Shown here: in pieces, positions 23,251 through 33,128 of the stretch | Numbering within the stretch: position 1 is the first letter of the stretch | How the letters are laid out: every line of letters begins with the position of its first letter | Assembly (NCBI GenBank): GCA_021397845.1 | Contig: CM038052.1 | Location: forward strand, 45,778,949 to 45,842,948 | Direction: 5' to 3' | From: Areca catechu | Lineage: Eukaryota > Streptophyta > Magnoliopsida > Arecales > Arecaceae | Length of the DNA: 64,000 nucleotides | Made by a program: the position numbers and the translations under genes | Notes under the pieces: model-generated | What the model was told of the DNA's origin: nothing | The model's input: the letters and a program-made list of their open reading frames with translations, nothing else | Databases searched by the model: none

Positions 23251-24664
23251 GTGATGTGGCTGGATCATTGACATGGAACCCTTGTCAGACGCCACGTCGG
23301 ATGAAGCCACCACGTGGGACACCTCTGCCCGGACTCCTTCACTCGGTCGTGCTCCCTTCAGGTCGAGACGCCGAGATCAAAGTCGAGCTCCACCCCTCCT
23401 TCGCCCGATCGCGCTCTCTTCGGGTCGAGACACTGAGGTTGAAGTCGAGCTCCGCTTCTCCTTCGCCCGGCTGTGCTCCCTCTGGGTCGAGACACCGTGG
23501 TCGAAGTCGAGCTCCGCCTTTCCTTCACCCGGCCACACTCCCTCTGGGTCAAGATGCAGAGGCCGAAGTCAAGCTCCGCCTCTCCTTCACCTAGCCGTGC
23601 TCCCTCCGGGTCGAGATGCTGAGGTCGAAGTCGAGCTCTGCCTCTCCTTCGCCCGGTCGCACTCCCTCCGGGTCGAGATGCCAAGGTCGAAGTCGGGATG
23701 CCAAGGTCGAAGTCGAGCTTTGCCTTTCCTTCACCCGGCCGCGCTCCCTCCGAGTCAAGATGCTGAGGTCAAAGTCGAGCTCCCCTCTCCAGATCGGCTC
23801 CATCTCGAACAAAGAGATCTGCAGTCGAAGGAAGTCGCCATTCTCCCTGGATGGCGGCCCGATGCTCGAGGACCACAAAAAGATGCTTGCTAGGATGCGA
23901 TGATGGTTCCAGCTACCACTTACACCAAAGTGGAAGGAATCCCCTGATCGAGGCTTTGCACTCTCCACCAATCGTCTGCACCCTCTAAAAGAGGAAGTCA
24001 ACCAGCAGATCCGGATCCAAGAGGTGGTGACCTTTCGATCGAGACCCTGCTAAGTTACCTAAAAGGGAGCTACCAGAAGGAATGTCAGAGCAAATGATAG
24101 CTTCCATAGCACAAAAATAGAAAGACAACCCGTCCATGGCACGAAACATTGCCGCATGCACCCGTAAGCATAGGGAAGATCCCGAGGTAAGCGGTGCGCG
24201 ATGACCCTGGCTAAAAGGGGTCTCCCAGATTAAAACGAGGTAAGTTCAAGAGAAAAAATGCTAAGACTCTAGTCGAGTGAGATCCAACGAGCAAGAAGGG
24301 GGCAGCGCACAGGAAGATCATCGCTTGAGGCTACCGTGAAACCCCTAGGAGGGGTCTAGACGGACACTACCACTCAGCTCGAGCTCTCCTCTGCTGCTAC
24401 TCCCATACTCTATTCTCGGCCCACTCACACTCTCTCATTTTGTAAATTCTCCTCCTAGCATGGAGTCCACCCACGAGGCTCGACCGAGAGGATCTGTTCC
24501 CCTAGATCGCCACTGACTTGAGTATCGGAGTGCCCCCGCTGGGATCACCGGCCCGGGTCTCTAATTCTGTTTTGCAGGTCTGGGCGTCCGAGCAGGATCT
24601 CGAGTGATAGGAGCACAGTCCGACCTTGGCACCAGCTACAGGCCACGGTGATCGAGCGGTAACA
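23251..24664 (+). repeat. Tat 2 5' LTR
   Basis: Begins TGATGTGGCTGG at the abrupt end of the copia D LTR and probably ends GGTAACA just before the PBS-like site. GC-rich, with a 62-bp tandem array at 23335-23790. Near its end it has ttgagtatcggagtgcc, a form of the TGAGCATCGGAGGG word seen in Tat-type LTRs and also, inverted, at 40600-40640. Right boundary inferred because no second LTR is available. Confidence 0.78.
23335..23790 (+). repeat. 62-bp tandem repeat array in the Tat 2 LTR
   Basis: About seven units of 62 bp, each with gggtcgaga, gaagtcgagctc and tccttc(g/a)cccgg. Unit starts fall near 23397, 23459, 23521, 23583 and 23645; a short extra duplication of gatgccaaggtcgaagtcg occurs at about 23677-23710. 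The array creates long spurious open frames in several phases on both strands, none of which I believe. Confidence 0.9.
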
Positions 24665-24690
24665 TATTGGCATGCCAGGAATGGCTGGGC
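24665..24690 (+). promoter_or_regulatory. Tat 2 primer-binding site region (tentative)
   Basis: The words tattggcatgccaggaatgg follow the presumed LTR end, in the place of the tattggcgcc... type PBS of many Tat elements. Not an initiator Met site. I cannot name the tRNA from sequence alone. Confidence 0.45.
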
Positions 24691-24741
24691 AGGATGCATT
24701 CTGATCCAACCCAATCCCTTTGCAAGCAGCCTATTGAAAAG

Positions 24742-26400
24742 ATGGTGACGATACGAGAGAGAGAAGTCTCCACCATCCATGCAGGAGATCTCCCTTCCCG
24801 CGGGGACTTGCACGGTCCAGAAGGGGAGCTCCCCGCTCCACATCAACCACCTCCGACGGATTCTGAGCTGGCTGCACTCACCTAGCAAATGCAGATTCTC
24901 ACTACAGTGGTGAGTCAGCTACAGTACCAGCACCAGTCCTTGACCACCCACCAGTAGCCAGGGACTCTTGCGGCCCAAGCTACCGCACCCCGTGACAGCC
25001 TGTGATCCTTCTAAGGAGGGCCCTCTCTACCGTGAACCATAGCAGACCACCAAGGAAGCCACAAGACCCCAGCGAAGAGGCAATGGACCAGATCTGCTGA
25101 TCGAGAGAGCCAGTCCTCGACCTTGGGGCAGGCCATGGCTAAACCCCGTCGAGGTTGAAAAGGCAAGATTCCCCGTCATGACACCCCTCACATGTCACCT
25201 TCTCATCTCTAATCGGCCTCCGTTGAGGGTTCAACCGACGAGGCCATCAGGCGCATGGCGGAGAAGCGCCTGGAGGAACAGGAGCGCAAGCTGGCGGAGC
25301 TATCCTGCCAGTTTGCAAATCTACAGGGCTCCACTAGCAAGCCGGCAGGCTACAACGCCCGTCCCCCTTTCTCCCAAGAAGTCCAAAAGGAACTTATTCC
25401 GGGTCGGTTCCGTATGCCACAGGTGGATCCTTACGATGGGATCACCGACCCCCTAGATCATCTTGAGAGCTACAAGGCCCTCATGAGAGTCCAGGAAGTG
25501 ACTGACGCTCTCCTTTGCATCGCCTTTCCTGCTACTCTCCGGAAGGTAGCTCGGGTGTGGTTCACCCACCTAGAGCTGGAGAGCATCAGTTGTTTCGCTT
25601 AGCTCGAGCAAAAGTTCGTGGCCCACTTCAATGCTTGCTAGAAGGTGCTACGAGAGGTAGACAACCTCTTCTCCATTAGGCAACAGGACCACAAGCTCCT
25701 ACAAGACTACATGGCCCGCTTCAAGGTTGCCGCGCTGGAGATCTACAACCTTGATGGGCCAGTTGCTATGCTGGCGCTAAAGAGAGGGCTCAGGACTTCT
25801 CGCCTGACCTACTCTCTTGACAAGAAGCCCCTAAGATGTACTCCGAGCTCCTCCTCCAAGTCCAGAAGTACATCCTCGTCGAGGAGGCGGATCGCACAAG
25901 AAGGGAGTTGGATGGGAAACCTCTAAAGAAGCAAGTTCCTGGGAAGACATCTGGGATGAGGAAGCCCAGACCAGCGACATCAAACTTCCACCAGAGGTCG
26001 AAGCCAAGGAGAGACCCCATCCCAGAAGAGAGGTTCACACCTCTTTTTGCCCTGAGGGTGAAGATCTTCATGGAAATCGAGGGTGAGCGCTATCTGAAGT
26101 GCCCACCTCCACTGAAGCCATATACTGGTTGTGACAGGATGAAATACTGCTAGTTTCACCATGACCACGGCCACGACACCGAGGAATGCCGGCACCTCAA
26201 GAAGGAGATTGAAGACCTCATAAAGAGGGGCTACCTTGGAAGGTTTGTAGGGGGCAGGCCCCCAGCGGAACCTCAGGAGCTCACCGCTATCCCTCCAGTG
26301 CCTACGGTCGATAACCACCCTACCAAGAAGCTGGTGGGGATGATATGCTAGGGAGTCGAGCGCGCTTCCAAGAAAGCCCGGGGGGCAGAAAGTTTTGGAA
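24742..26400 (+). pseudogene. gag: Tat 2 gag, broken by UAG codons and one frameshift
   Basis: A frame from the Met at 24742 (MVTIREREVSTIHAGD) runs with stops into MAEKRLEEQERKLAELSCQ at 25255. The gag core follows: VDPYDGITDPLDHLESYKALMRVQ, DALLCIAFPATLRKVARVWF, then UAG at 25600-25602 at the same codon as in Tat 1, and LQDYMARFKVAALEIYNLDG, LALKRGLRT. A frame change lies near 25830. The C-terminal part holds PCT-type His/Cys motif [23 protein letters not shown], preceded by a UAG at 26151-26153. Tat gag uses such His-rich motif in place of a standard CCHC knuckle. Confidence 0.88.
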
Positions 26401-27032
26401 ATGTACTTCTCTTTGTGAGGGAGAGGGGGGTTGAAAATGAAAATGTAAACAATGATGCTATGGTCATCGAGATGACGATCGCAAAGCATCCTATAAAATA
26501 GATTATGGTCGATAGTGGAAGCTTGATTGATGTCCTTTTCTATGATGCTTTCTCCAGGATGAATCTATCATTTGCTCAGCTTAGACCTATGCACACACCC
26601 CTCATCGATTTCATAGGAGACTCCATGGGAGTCGAGGGAGAGATCACTCTCCCCGTCACTACCGGGATGCCTTCTCGACAGAGCACCGTCATGATGACTT
26701 TCACGGTTGTTAGGTTCCCCTCAGCCTACAACATGATTCTTGGCCTACCCGAGCTCAACTTGCTCGATGCAGTCATTTCCACAAAGCGGCTGTTAGTGCA
26801 GTTTCCAACCCCCTACAGTGTCGGGGAGATGAGGGGGACACCTCAATCGATCCAGCATTGTCTCCAAATAGTTCCCGGGGCTAAGGTCTCCAAGGATGAC
26901 CCCAGCGCAGACAACCTCGACCAAAGGGTGCAAGACCCCAGAGGTGGCCCAATCGAGCGCCTACTGTCATATCCTCTCGAAACTGACCCGACGAAGATGG
27001 TGCAGATTGGGGTGCAGCTACAAGATGATTAG
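26401..27032 (+). pseudogene. pol: Tat 2 aspartic protease
   Basis: MVIEMTIAKHPIK, then UAG at 26500-26502, then MVDSGSLIDVLFYDAFSRMNLS with intact catalytic D-S-G at residues 3-5 of the frame starting 26505. GEITLPVTTG and YNMILGLPELNLLDAVISTKRL complete the retropepsin fold and linker. It releases gag and pol products from the polyprotein in active relatives. UAG at 27030-27032 ends the open stretch; the frame resumes at once with RAHLLEFLQVNANMFAW. Confidence 0.88.
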
Positions 27033-28840
27033 CGAGCCCACTTGTTAGAGTTTCTTCAGGTGAACGCCAACATGTTCGCTTGGATGGCGGTCGATATGCC
27101 CAGGATCCCACCTGAAATCATCACTCACAAGTTGAGCATCGACCCGAAGTATCGCCCTGTCAGGCAAAAGAAAATGAGTTTCACCCCAGAGAGGCAAAGG
27201 GCGATTAATGAGGAGGTGGACAAACTCCTCGCAACCGAATTTATACGGGAAATGCAATATCCGAGCTGGCTGGCGAATGTGGTTATGGTTAAGAAGAAAA
27301 ATGGGAAGTGGAGGATTTGTGTAGACTACACCGACCTTAACCGAGCCTGTCCAAAGGACAGCTTCCTCCTGTCGAAGATTGACTAGTTAGTGGACTCCAC
27401 CTCGGGGTACCGCTTGCTCTCCTTCATGGATGCTTTCTCCAGATAGAACCAGATCTCGATGCACCCGGAGGACAAGGAGCACACTGCCTTCATCACCGAT
27501 CGAGGGATGTACTACTACAAGATGATGCTGTTCGGCTTGAAGAATGCTGGCGCCACGTACTAGCGATTGGTTAACTGGGTTTTCAAAGACCAGATTGGCA
27601 GGAACATGTAGGTGTACATGGATGACATGCTCGTTATGATCAAGCCGAGGTCAGACCATGTTACCGACCTCGCGGAAGCCTTCCATAACCTCCGAGAGCA
27701 CAAGATGAAGCTAAACTTGATGAAGTACGCTTTCGGAGTAGCAGCAGGGAAGTTCCTTGGCTTCATGGTGATCCAAAGAAGAATTGAGGTGAACCCGAAG
27801 AAGGTCCAGGCGATCATCGACATGGAGCATCCGACCTCAAAAAAGCAGGTCCAACGCCTGACAGGTTGGATCACGGCATTGAGCCAATTCATCTCAAGGT
27901 CGGTAGACCGCTGTCTTCCTTTCTTTAAGGTGCTGCACAAGATGCATGACTTCACTTGGATAGAAGAATGCAAGGCAGCCTTCAAGGAGCTTAAAGACTT
28001 CCTGGCATCACCACCACTGCTCTTCAGGCCAGAAGTAGGAGAGGAGCTCCTACTATACCTGGCGATCACCCCGGGTGCCTCAGTTCGATCCTCGTTTGCA
28101 TGGATCAAGACAAATCCCAGAAGCTAGTGTCTTATGCTAGCAAGACCTTCGGGATGCTGAGATCAGGTACACCCGATCCGAAAAACTAATGTTTGCTCTT
28201 ATTATGTCTGCCCAGCATCTCAGGCCGTACTTCCAAGTGCATCCGATCATGGTCCTGACGAACAAGCCCTTGAGGGCTGTGTTCAATCATCCTGACACAT
28301 CTGAACTTTGGCCAAGTGGGTGCTAAAGCTCAGCGAGTTTGACATTGCGTACCGATCAAGGTCATCTTAGAAGGCCCAGGTACTGGCCGACTTCCTGGTC
28401 GAGTGCACGAGGCTTGCCGAGGAGCCAGAGCAAACGACCCCAGAGCACCAAGTGGAGCCTGGAGCCAAGGAGGAGTCTTGGATCCTCCACGTCAATGGCA
28501 CATCCAATGTAGGCGGGAGTGGAGCAGGTCTTATCCTTGCTAATAGCGATGGAGTTATAGCTGAATGTGCACTCTGCTTGAAATTTGCCACCACAAACAA
28601 CCAGGCGAAGTACGAGGTACTCCTCATGGGCCTCAAGTCTCCCGTTAGCTGGGTGTATAAAGCCTAAAGGTCTTCACTGACTCCCAACTAGTGGCCGGAC
28701 AGGTCTTCGGATAGTATGAAGCCAGAGATCCCCAGATGATGAAGTACTTGGAACGGGTCTACTCAAGCATGATAGGTTTCTGGTGCTTCAGCATCTCTCA
28801 CATTCCCTGAGGAGAGAATGCTCGTGCCGATACACTGTCA
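27033..28840 (+). pseudogene. pol: Tat 2 reverse transcriptase and RNase H, broken
   Basis: RT blocks: SFTPERQRAINEEVDKLLA, VKKKNGKWRICVDYTDLN, SFMDAFSR (then UAG), MLFGLKNAGATY followed by UAG at 27561-27563, the same codon as in Tat 1, and the active-site strand VYMDDM at about 27615-27629 with both Asp present. The thumb and connection run to 28108 (PFFKVLHKMHDFTWIEECKAAFKELKDFL). After a frameshift the plant-type RNase H starts near 28470, WILHVNGTSNVGGSGAGLILANSDGVIAECAL, with more breaks. Six or so stops, most of them UAG. Confidence 0.9.
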
Positions 28841-29460
28841 CGACTTGTGACCTTGTCGGACTCGTCACTGGGGCGTGCCTACATCGAGTACCTCAAAAAT
28901 CTAAGCAACGAAGCTCCTGCAGAGGTACAGCAAGTCACCCCGGAGCTGAGCTGGATGGATAGGTACATCAGATATATCACCGATGGCACCCTTCCAGAAG
29001 ACTGCATAGAGGCTGGCCTTATCAAGAAGAAGGCCTCGCAGTTTATCCTAATGGAAGGACAGCTCTACCGCCGATCCTACTCCTATCCGCTCCTGAAATG
29101 CCTGAGACCCACAAAGGCAGCCTTCGTGCTCCAAGAGATACACGAAGGCCTTTGTAGAAATCATGTCGGAGGGAGGACACTTGCGTACAAGGCCCTCAAA
29201 CAACGATACTACTGGGAGACCATAAGAAAGGACACCATTGATTTCATGAAGAGGTATGACTGGTGCCAGTGCCACGCCCACATACAGCATGAACCAGTAG
29301 GTCCTCTCTCCCAGCTCTCCGCCCTATGGACATTCGCCCAATGGGGAATGGACATCCTAAGTCCATTTCCCCCTGCATCAGGGCAACGAAAGTTTCAGAT
29401 AGTAGCCATTGACTACTTCACCAAGTGGGTAGAAGTAGAGCCACTGGCCTCCATCTCTCC
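28841..29460 (+). pseudogene. pol: Tat 2 integrase, N-terminal part only
   Basis: The open frame at 28847-29536 begins in the RNase H-integrase linker. It has the zinc domain EIHEGLCRNHVGGRTLAYKALKQRYYW with both His residues, then YDWCQCHAH where the first Cys of the CX2C pair is Tyr. The core begins WGMDILSPFPPASGQRKFQIVAIDYFTKWVEVEPLA, with the first catalytic Asp. Resemblance to integrase ends at about 29452-29460; the remaining codons of the frame are not integrase. The second Asp and the Glu are absent. Confidence 0.87.
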
Positions 29461-30003
29461 AGCACCGAAGCTCGGAGTTCAGCTGTCTGGCACTCAAGCC
29501 CGGACTCTGGTCCAGCACCAAAGATCGATGACCTAAGATGCCCAGCACTCAAGCCCGGACTCCGGTCCAGCACCAAAGACTGGTGACCTAAGATGCCTAG
29601 CACTTAAGCCCGGACTCCGGTCTGGCACCCAAGATCGGAAACTCTCAAAGCCTGGCACCATACTCATAATCCGGAGATGTTAGTGGAACTTCCAAGCAGT
29701 CCGCCATCTATCGCTTGACTCACAGTGCAGCTCTCCGACCCGGAGCCCAGCTCTTCGGCACTCAGGCCTGGAAACTCCTGAAGATCGGAGCTCCATAGTC
29801 ACCTGGCATTTCCAACAAGTGCAACCTCTGAGCTCAACCTTGTCGGGCACACCTGGAGCTGATCCCAGTCAAGACCGAATGGATCTCATCAAGCAAAGCA
29901 CTCGGAAACATTCAACCACCTTACTCACGAGGTGGGAATAACTTAGCAGGTCGAGAACCTCTTTCTAACTCCCTCATGGTGGGGACACCAGAGGCACCAG
30001 AAT
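29461..30003. repeat. GC-rich non-coding stretch with 55-bp tandem repeat
   Basis: Directly after the Tat 2 break. Three units of 55 bp with cact(c/t)aagcccggact start at about 29491, 29546 and 29601. Downstream are further cggagctc/ggcactcagg words. It may be LTR or 3' untranslated sequence of a Tat-type element, but nothing else in the window matches it. Confidence 0.6.
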
Positions 30004-31736
30004 AAGATAGAGGCTTCTCAACTCTCTATGGATCAATTAGCAGCATTTGAGTCCATTTGTAATAAAGGCTTAGTCCATCTAAGTTATTTTTTTTTTACTT
30101 GAGTCTTGTACTAGTCAGCACATGTTGAGCTAGTCATTTTTTGGAGTTCAATACATGTTCAGTAATGACTCATACAAATGAAGACCAAGCCAGCCCAAGT
30201 AAAGACCAACCCAATTAAAGTTATGAGGATCATGGAAGGCCTAGGAGGAGAAATCAGAAGCCCAGGAGACAAGCCCGAAGCCCTGAAGCCCTGAACCACA
30301 GTTTGAAGTAAACTGGGCCAGCCAAGGCCTAGGAGAGGAGTTAAGTGGTGCCAAGTCCTTATTCTCACCACCCTTGGTCGGCCACTAGGGTCACCTCCCT
30401 TGGCCAACCAAGGCAAGAAGAAGAGAATTTTTAGGGATTTTTTTCTACCTAGCTTTCCTTATTTTCTAGCTAGAGTTTAATGGGGATTAAAATTCCTATG
30501 TAATGTCTCCTTTAGCCTTACTCGGGGGCCAAGTCTAAGAGTCTATTTAAAGGGCTCTAGTCTCTTGTATCAAGACAATTTCTTTTCATGAAAACCTTCC
30601 ATCACTGGATTAGAAATCCGGGTAGTTCGGCACCAAAGCACAGGGAGTTGCTTTCAAGCTACCATGGTGACCTTAGGTCGGAGGGACACATATTTCCATA
30701 TCCAATTGTGTGCAATCCTTTGGTAGAAAGGAGCTCCATGGAGTCACGTTCAATAAGATGTCACACATCCCACTTACAGATCACATCAGTGTCACCACAC
30801 TCCTTTGGTCAAGAGGACAACCAAACGATGTGAACTACAACAACCTACACTTGATATAGTGGGCCCCTTGTGTTTGGGTGACAAAAGAGAGGAGGCATGA
30901 ATAAAAGGTGGGCGCAAAGAATTTGGCATGAAAAATATTAAGAGAGGGAAGAGTCCTCTTCCACTCCTCTTAAATCCTAGCCAGATAAAATGAAACATTG
31001 GTGTTTTGTTTTATTGGGATGGGAGAACTTAAATTTAAAAAGGAAGAAAGGTGGCCGACCAAGAGAGATCACAATTGGCATGAAAAATATTCTCCTTTCA
31101 CCATGAAAAATCCCCTCTTGGCCGTGAGCTTCTCTTTTGGGGCATTTTCACATGAGGTTCTCTCTCCTGGTGCCAAGTCCTTTTCTCTCTTTTTATTTGT
31201 TTCCTTCTTCCTTTTGAGAGATATAAAGAGTGATTCTACAAGAAGAAGAAGAGAGGAAAGGGTCCAAGATCTTACATAGTCTGATTTGCAAGATAGAGGC
31301 CGAAAGCCGGTCCAGATTCGAATCGGTATAGTTTTTAAAGCAGGCGATTTGCTGAAAGAGGAGAGGGCTGCAAGGATCTAGCAATCCGGTGCCCTTTATG
31401 ACTTGGTTGCAAGAGCTTCGTGTGGATAGCAACAGAGGCTGGATGATTGCGCGGCTCCGACAGAATCCCGACTTTTCAGTAATGGATCTGCATGCTTTTT
31501 AGAGCATGCCAGGATAGAGATCTAGGTAAGTATTTTACGCTTAAAATAATTTTTATTTCAGATCTGATATTTTTTCATATGTTGTAGCATGTTAGGAATT
31601 TATGATAAATAAATTAGATTTATTTATGAATTGCATGATTAAATATAAATTATTTTTATATCTGCTTCTACTGCGACAGACTGTTGATGCCTATTCGATT
31701 GCAATTTTCTGTTCCTGGAAGAAAACCAACATTATT
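30004..31736. repeat. LTR-like composite with a block shared with the copia A/B LTR
   Basis: No coding sequence. The block 30588-30860, read on the minus strand, is clearly related to about 52255-52510 of the copia B LTR (accaaaggagtgtgg, accatggtagcttg, ggatttctaatccagtgatgg), but the sequence on either side is different. The rest has TATA-like boxes (tctatttaaag at about 30541; agatataaagag at about 31210) and ends aaccaaca at 31736, an LTR-like terminus directly before copia C pol. Orientation and extent of any single LTR here are uncertain. Confidence 0.55.
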
Positions 31737-32692
31737 AGTGGTACAAATTTATATTGATGATATTATTTTTTGTGCCACTAATGATGTTCGTTATCAAGAG
31801 TTTTTCAAGTTAATGTAGAGAGAGTTCGAGATGAGCATGATGGGAGAGCTAAACTTCTTTCTCAGACTCCAAATCAAGCAACCTAAAAAGAGAATCTTCA
31901 TTAACCAAGTGAAGTATACAAGAGAAATACTAAAGAAGTTTGAGATGGAGACAACTAAACCACTTGGCACACCCATGAGTCCCTCTTGTAAACTTGACAA
32001 AGATGAGAATGATAAAAATATCATTCAAAAATTATATAAAAGTTTTATTGGCTCTTTACTTTATCTTACTGCAAGTAGACTAAACATTATGTTTAGTGTT
32101 TACATATGTGCTAGATATCAATCAAACCTTAAGGAATCACATTTATTGACTATTAAATACATACTTAGATATTTGTCTAGCACTATTGATATTGGATTAT
32201 GGTACTCTAGGAATTCATCAATTGAGCTTATTACATATTCAAATGCTGACTGGATGTAAGTTAGATAGAAAAAGCATAAATAGTACTTGTCAATTTCATG
32301 GAGTTAATTTAATCTCCTAGTTTAGCAAAAAATAAAATTTAGTTGCATTATCTATGGATGAGGCTGAATATTTAGTAACTAGAAGTTGTTGTGCTCTTAT
32401 CTTATAGATTAAACAATGATTTGTAGATTTTGGTATTAAATTAAACAAAATTTTTATAAGATGTGACAATACAAGTATAATTAATCCAACTAAAAATTAT
32501 GTTCAACATTCTAGAAGTAAGTACATTAAGCTAAGATATCACTTCATAAGAGATCATGTACAAAATGGTGATGTATTGCTTAATTTTGTGTATATTGATA
32601 GACAATTAGCTGATATTTTCATGAAACCCTTTAGTGAAGATTGATTTTGTATGATTAGGAAAGAAGTAGGAGTCATGGATCATTTTAAGTAG
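31737..32692 (+). pseudogene. pol: Copia C pol 3' end: RT (C-terminal part) and RNase H
   Basis: Begins LVVQIYIDDIIF with intact YIDD, then a UAG at 31816-31818, MSMMGELNFFLRLQIKQ, VKYTREILKKFEMETTK and the open frame to 32259 ending in SNADWM. A frameshift then leads into the RNase H tail: SMDEAEYLV, RCDNTSIIN, YHFIRDHVQNGDV, QLADIFMKPF, ending near 32690. The RNase H catalytic Asp/Glu positions are mostly readable but spread over frames. Confidence 0.88.
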
Positions 32693-33128
32693 ATTTTTCA
32701 TCTTCTCTCAAAAACCAAATTCTTAATGATCTCAATTTAATTGAAATTACATCTCTTTTAGCCATTTTTGACTCCCCAACATCATTAATGAAATCCCCTT
32801 GAACTCTTTTTTCAAAGAAAAGTCCATTTCTGTTCAAAATTGACCAAGTGTTGACACTTATGTTTTCACCAAGTATCAACTCACCGAAGTGTTGACACTC
32901 GGACTAATCAGAAGTGTTAACTCACTAACAGAACATGACTCAACTTAAGTTATGACAATAACCATTTCCTTCACTCCTTTTCACTCTTTCTCTCCCCTAA
33001 TCTTCTCTAAAAAGACTCCATAGCCCTCAAGTAGTAGAACCTTTGATCATCACCTTCCATTTTAGCCTTTTCCCATCCCATTCATCCAGTTTCTAACTAA
33101 ATAGGGCCACGAAAACAACTTGCCCACC
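32693..33128 (+). other. Copia C spacer between pol and extra ORF
   Basis: Counterpart of 17371-17804 in copia D. Holds decayed GTGTTGACAC words at 32847-32920 (agtgttgacact twice). No frame supported. Confidence 0.65.

Larger units (their letters stand above)
23251..29460 (+). mobile_element. Tat 2: Ty3/gypsy Tat-type element, 3' truncated
   Basis: Plus-strand order: 5' LTR (TG...CA), PBS-like site, gag, protease, RT, two RNase H parts, start of integrase. The open stretches are much longer than in Tat 1, but a dozen stops break them, most of them UAG. The coding sequence fails at about 29460 within the integrase core and neither a 3' LTR nor the missing half of the copia D LTR follows, so the right side has been lost. 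Resembles the Tat/Retand lineage of cereals and other plants by gag and RNase H layout. Confidence 0.88.

Noticed and set aside
23217..24001. Open frames of 90-206 aa in the Tat 2 LTR
   Set aside because: Produced by the 62-bp tandem repeat; they overlap in multiple frames on both strands.
9459..29460. UAG read as Gln, i.e. an altered genetic code
   Set aside because: The pattern of UAG at Gln positions looks like code reassignment at first, but UGA, UAA and frameshifts occur too, the sequences are decayed retrotransposons of a plant nucleus, and CHG deamination explains it.
31526..31560. Short intron-like stretch (gtaagt...cag) in an apparent 5' untranslated setting
   Set aside because: Splice-like ends are present, but it lies in LTR-like sequence directly before truncated copia pol and no host exon follows.
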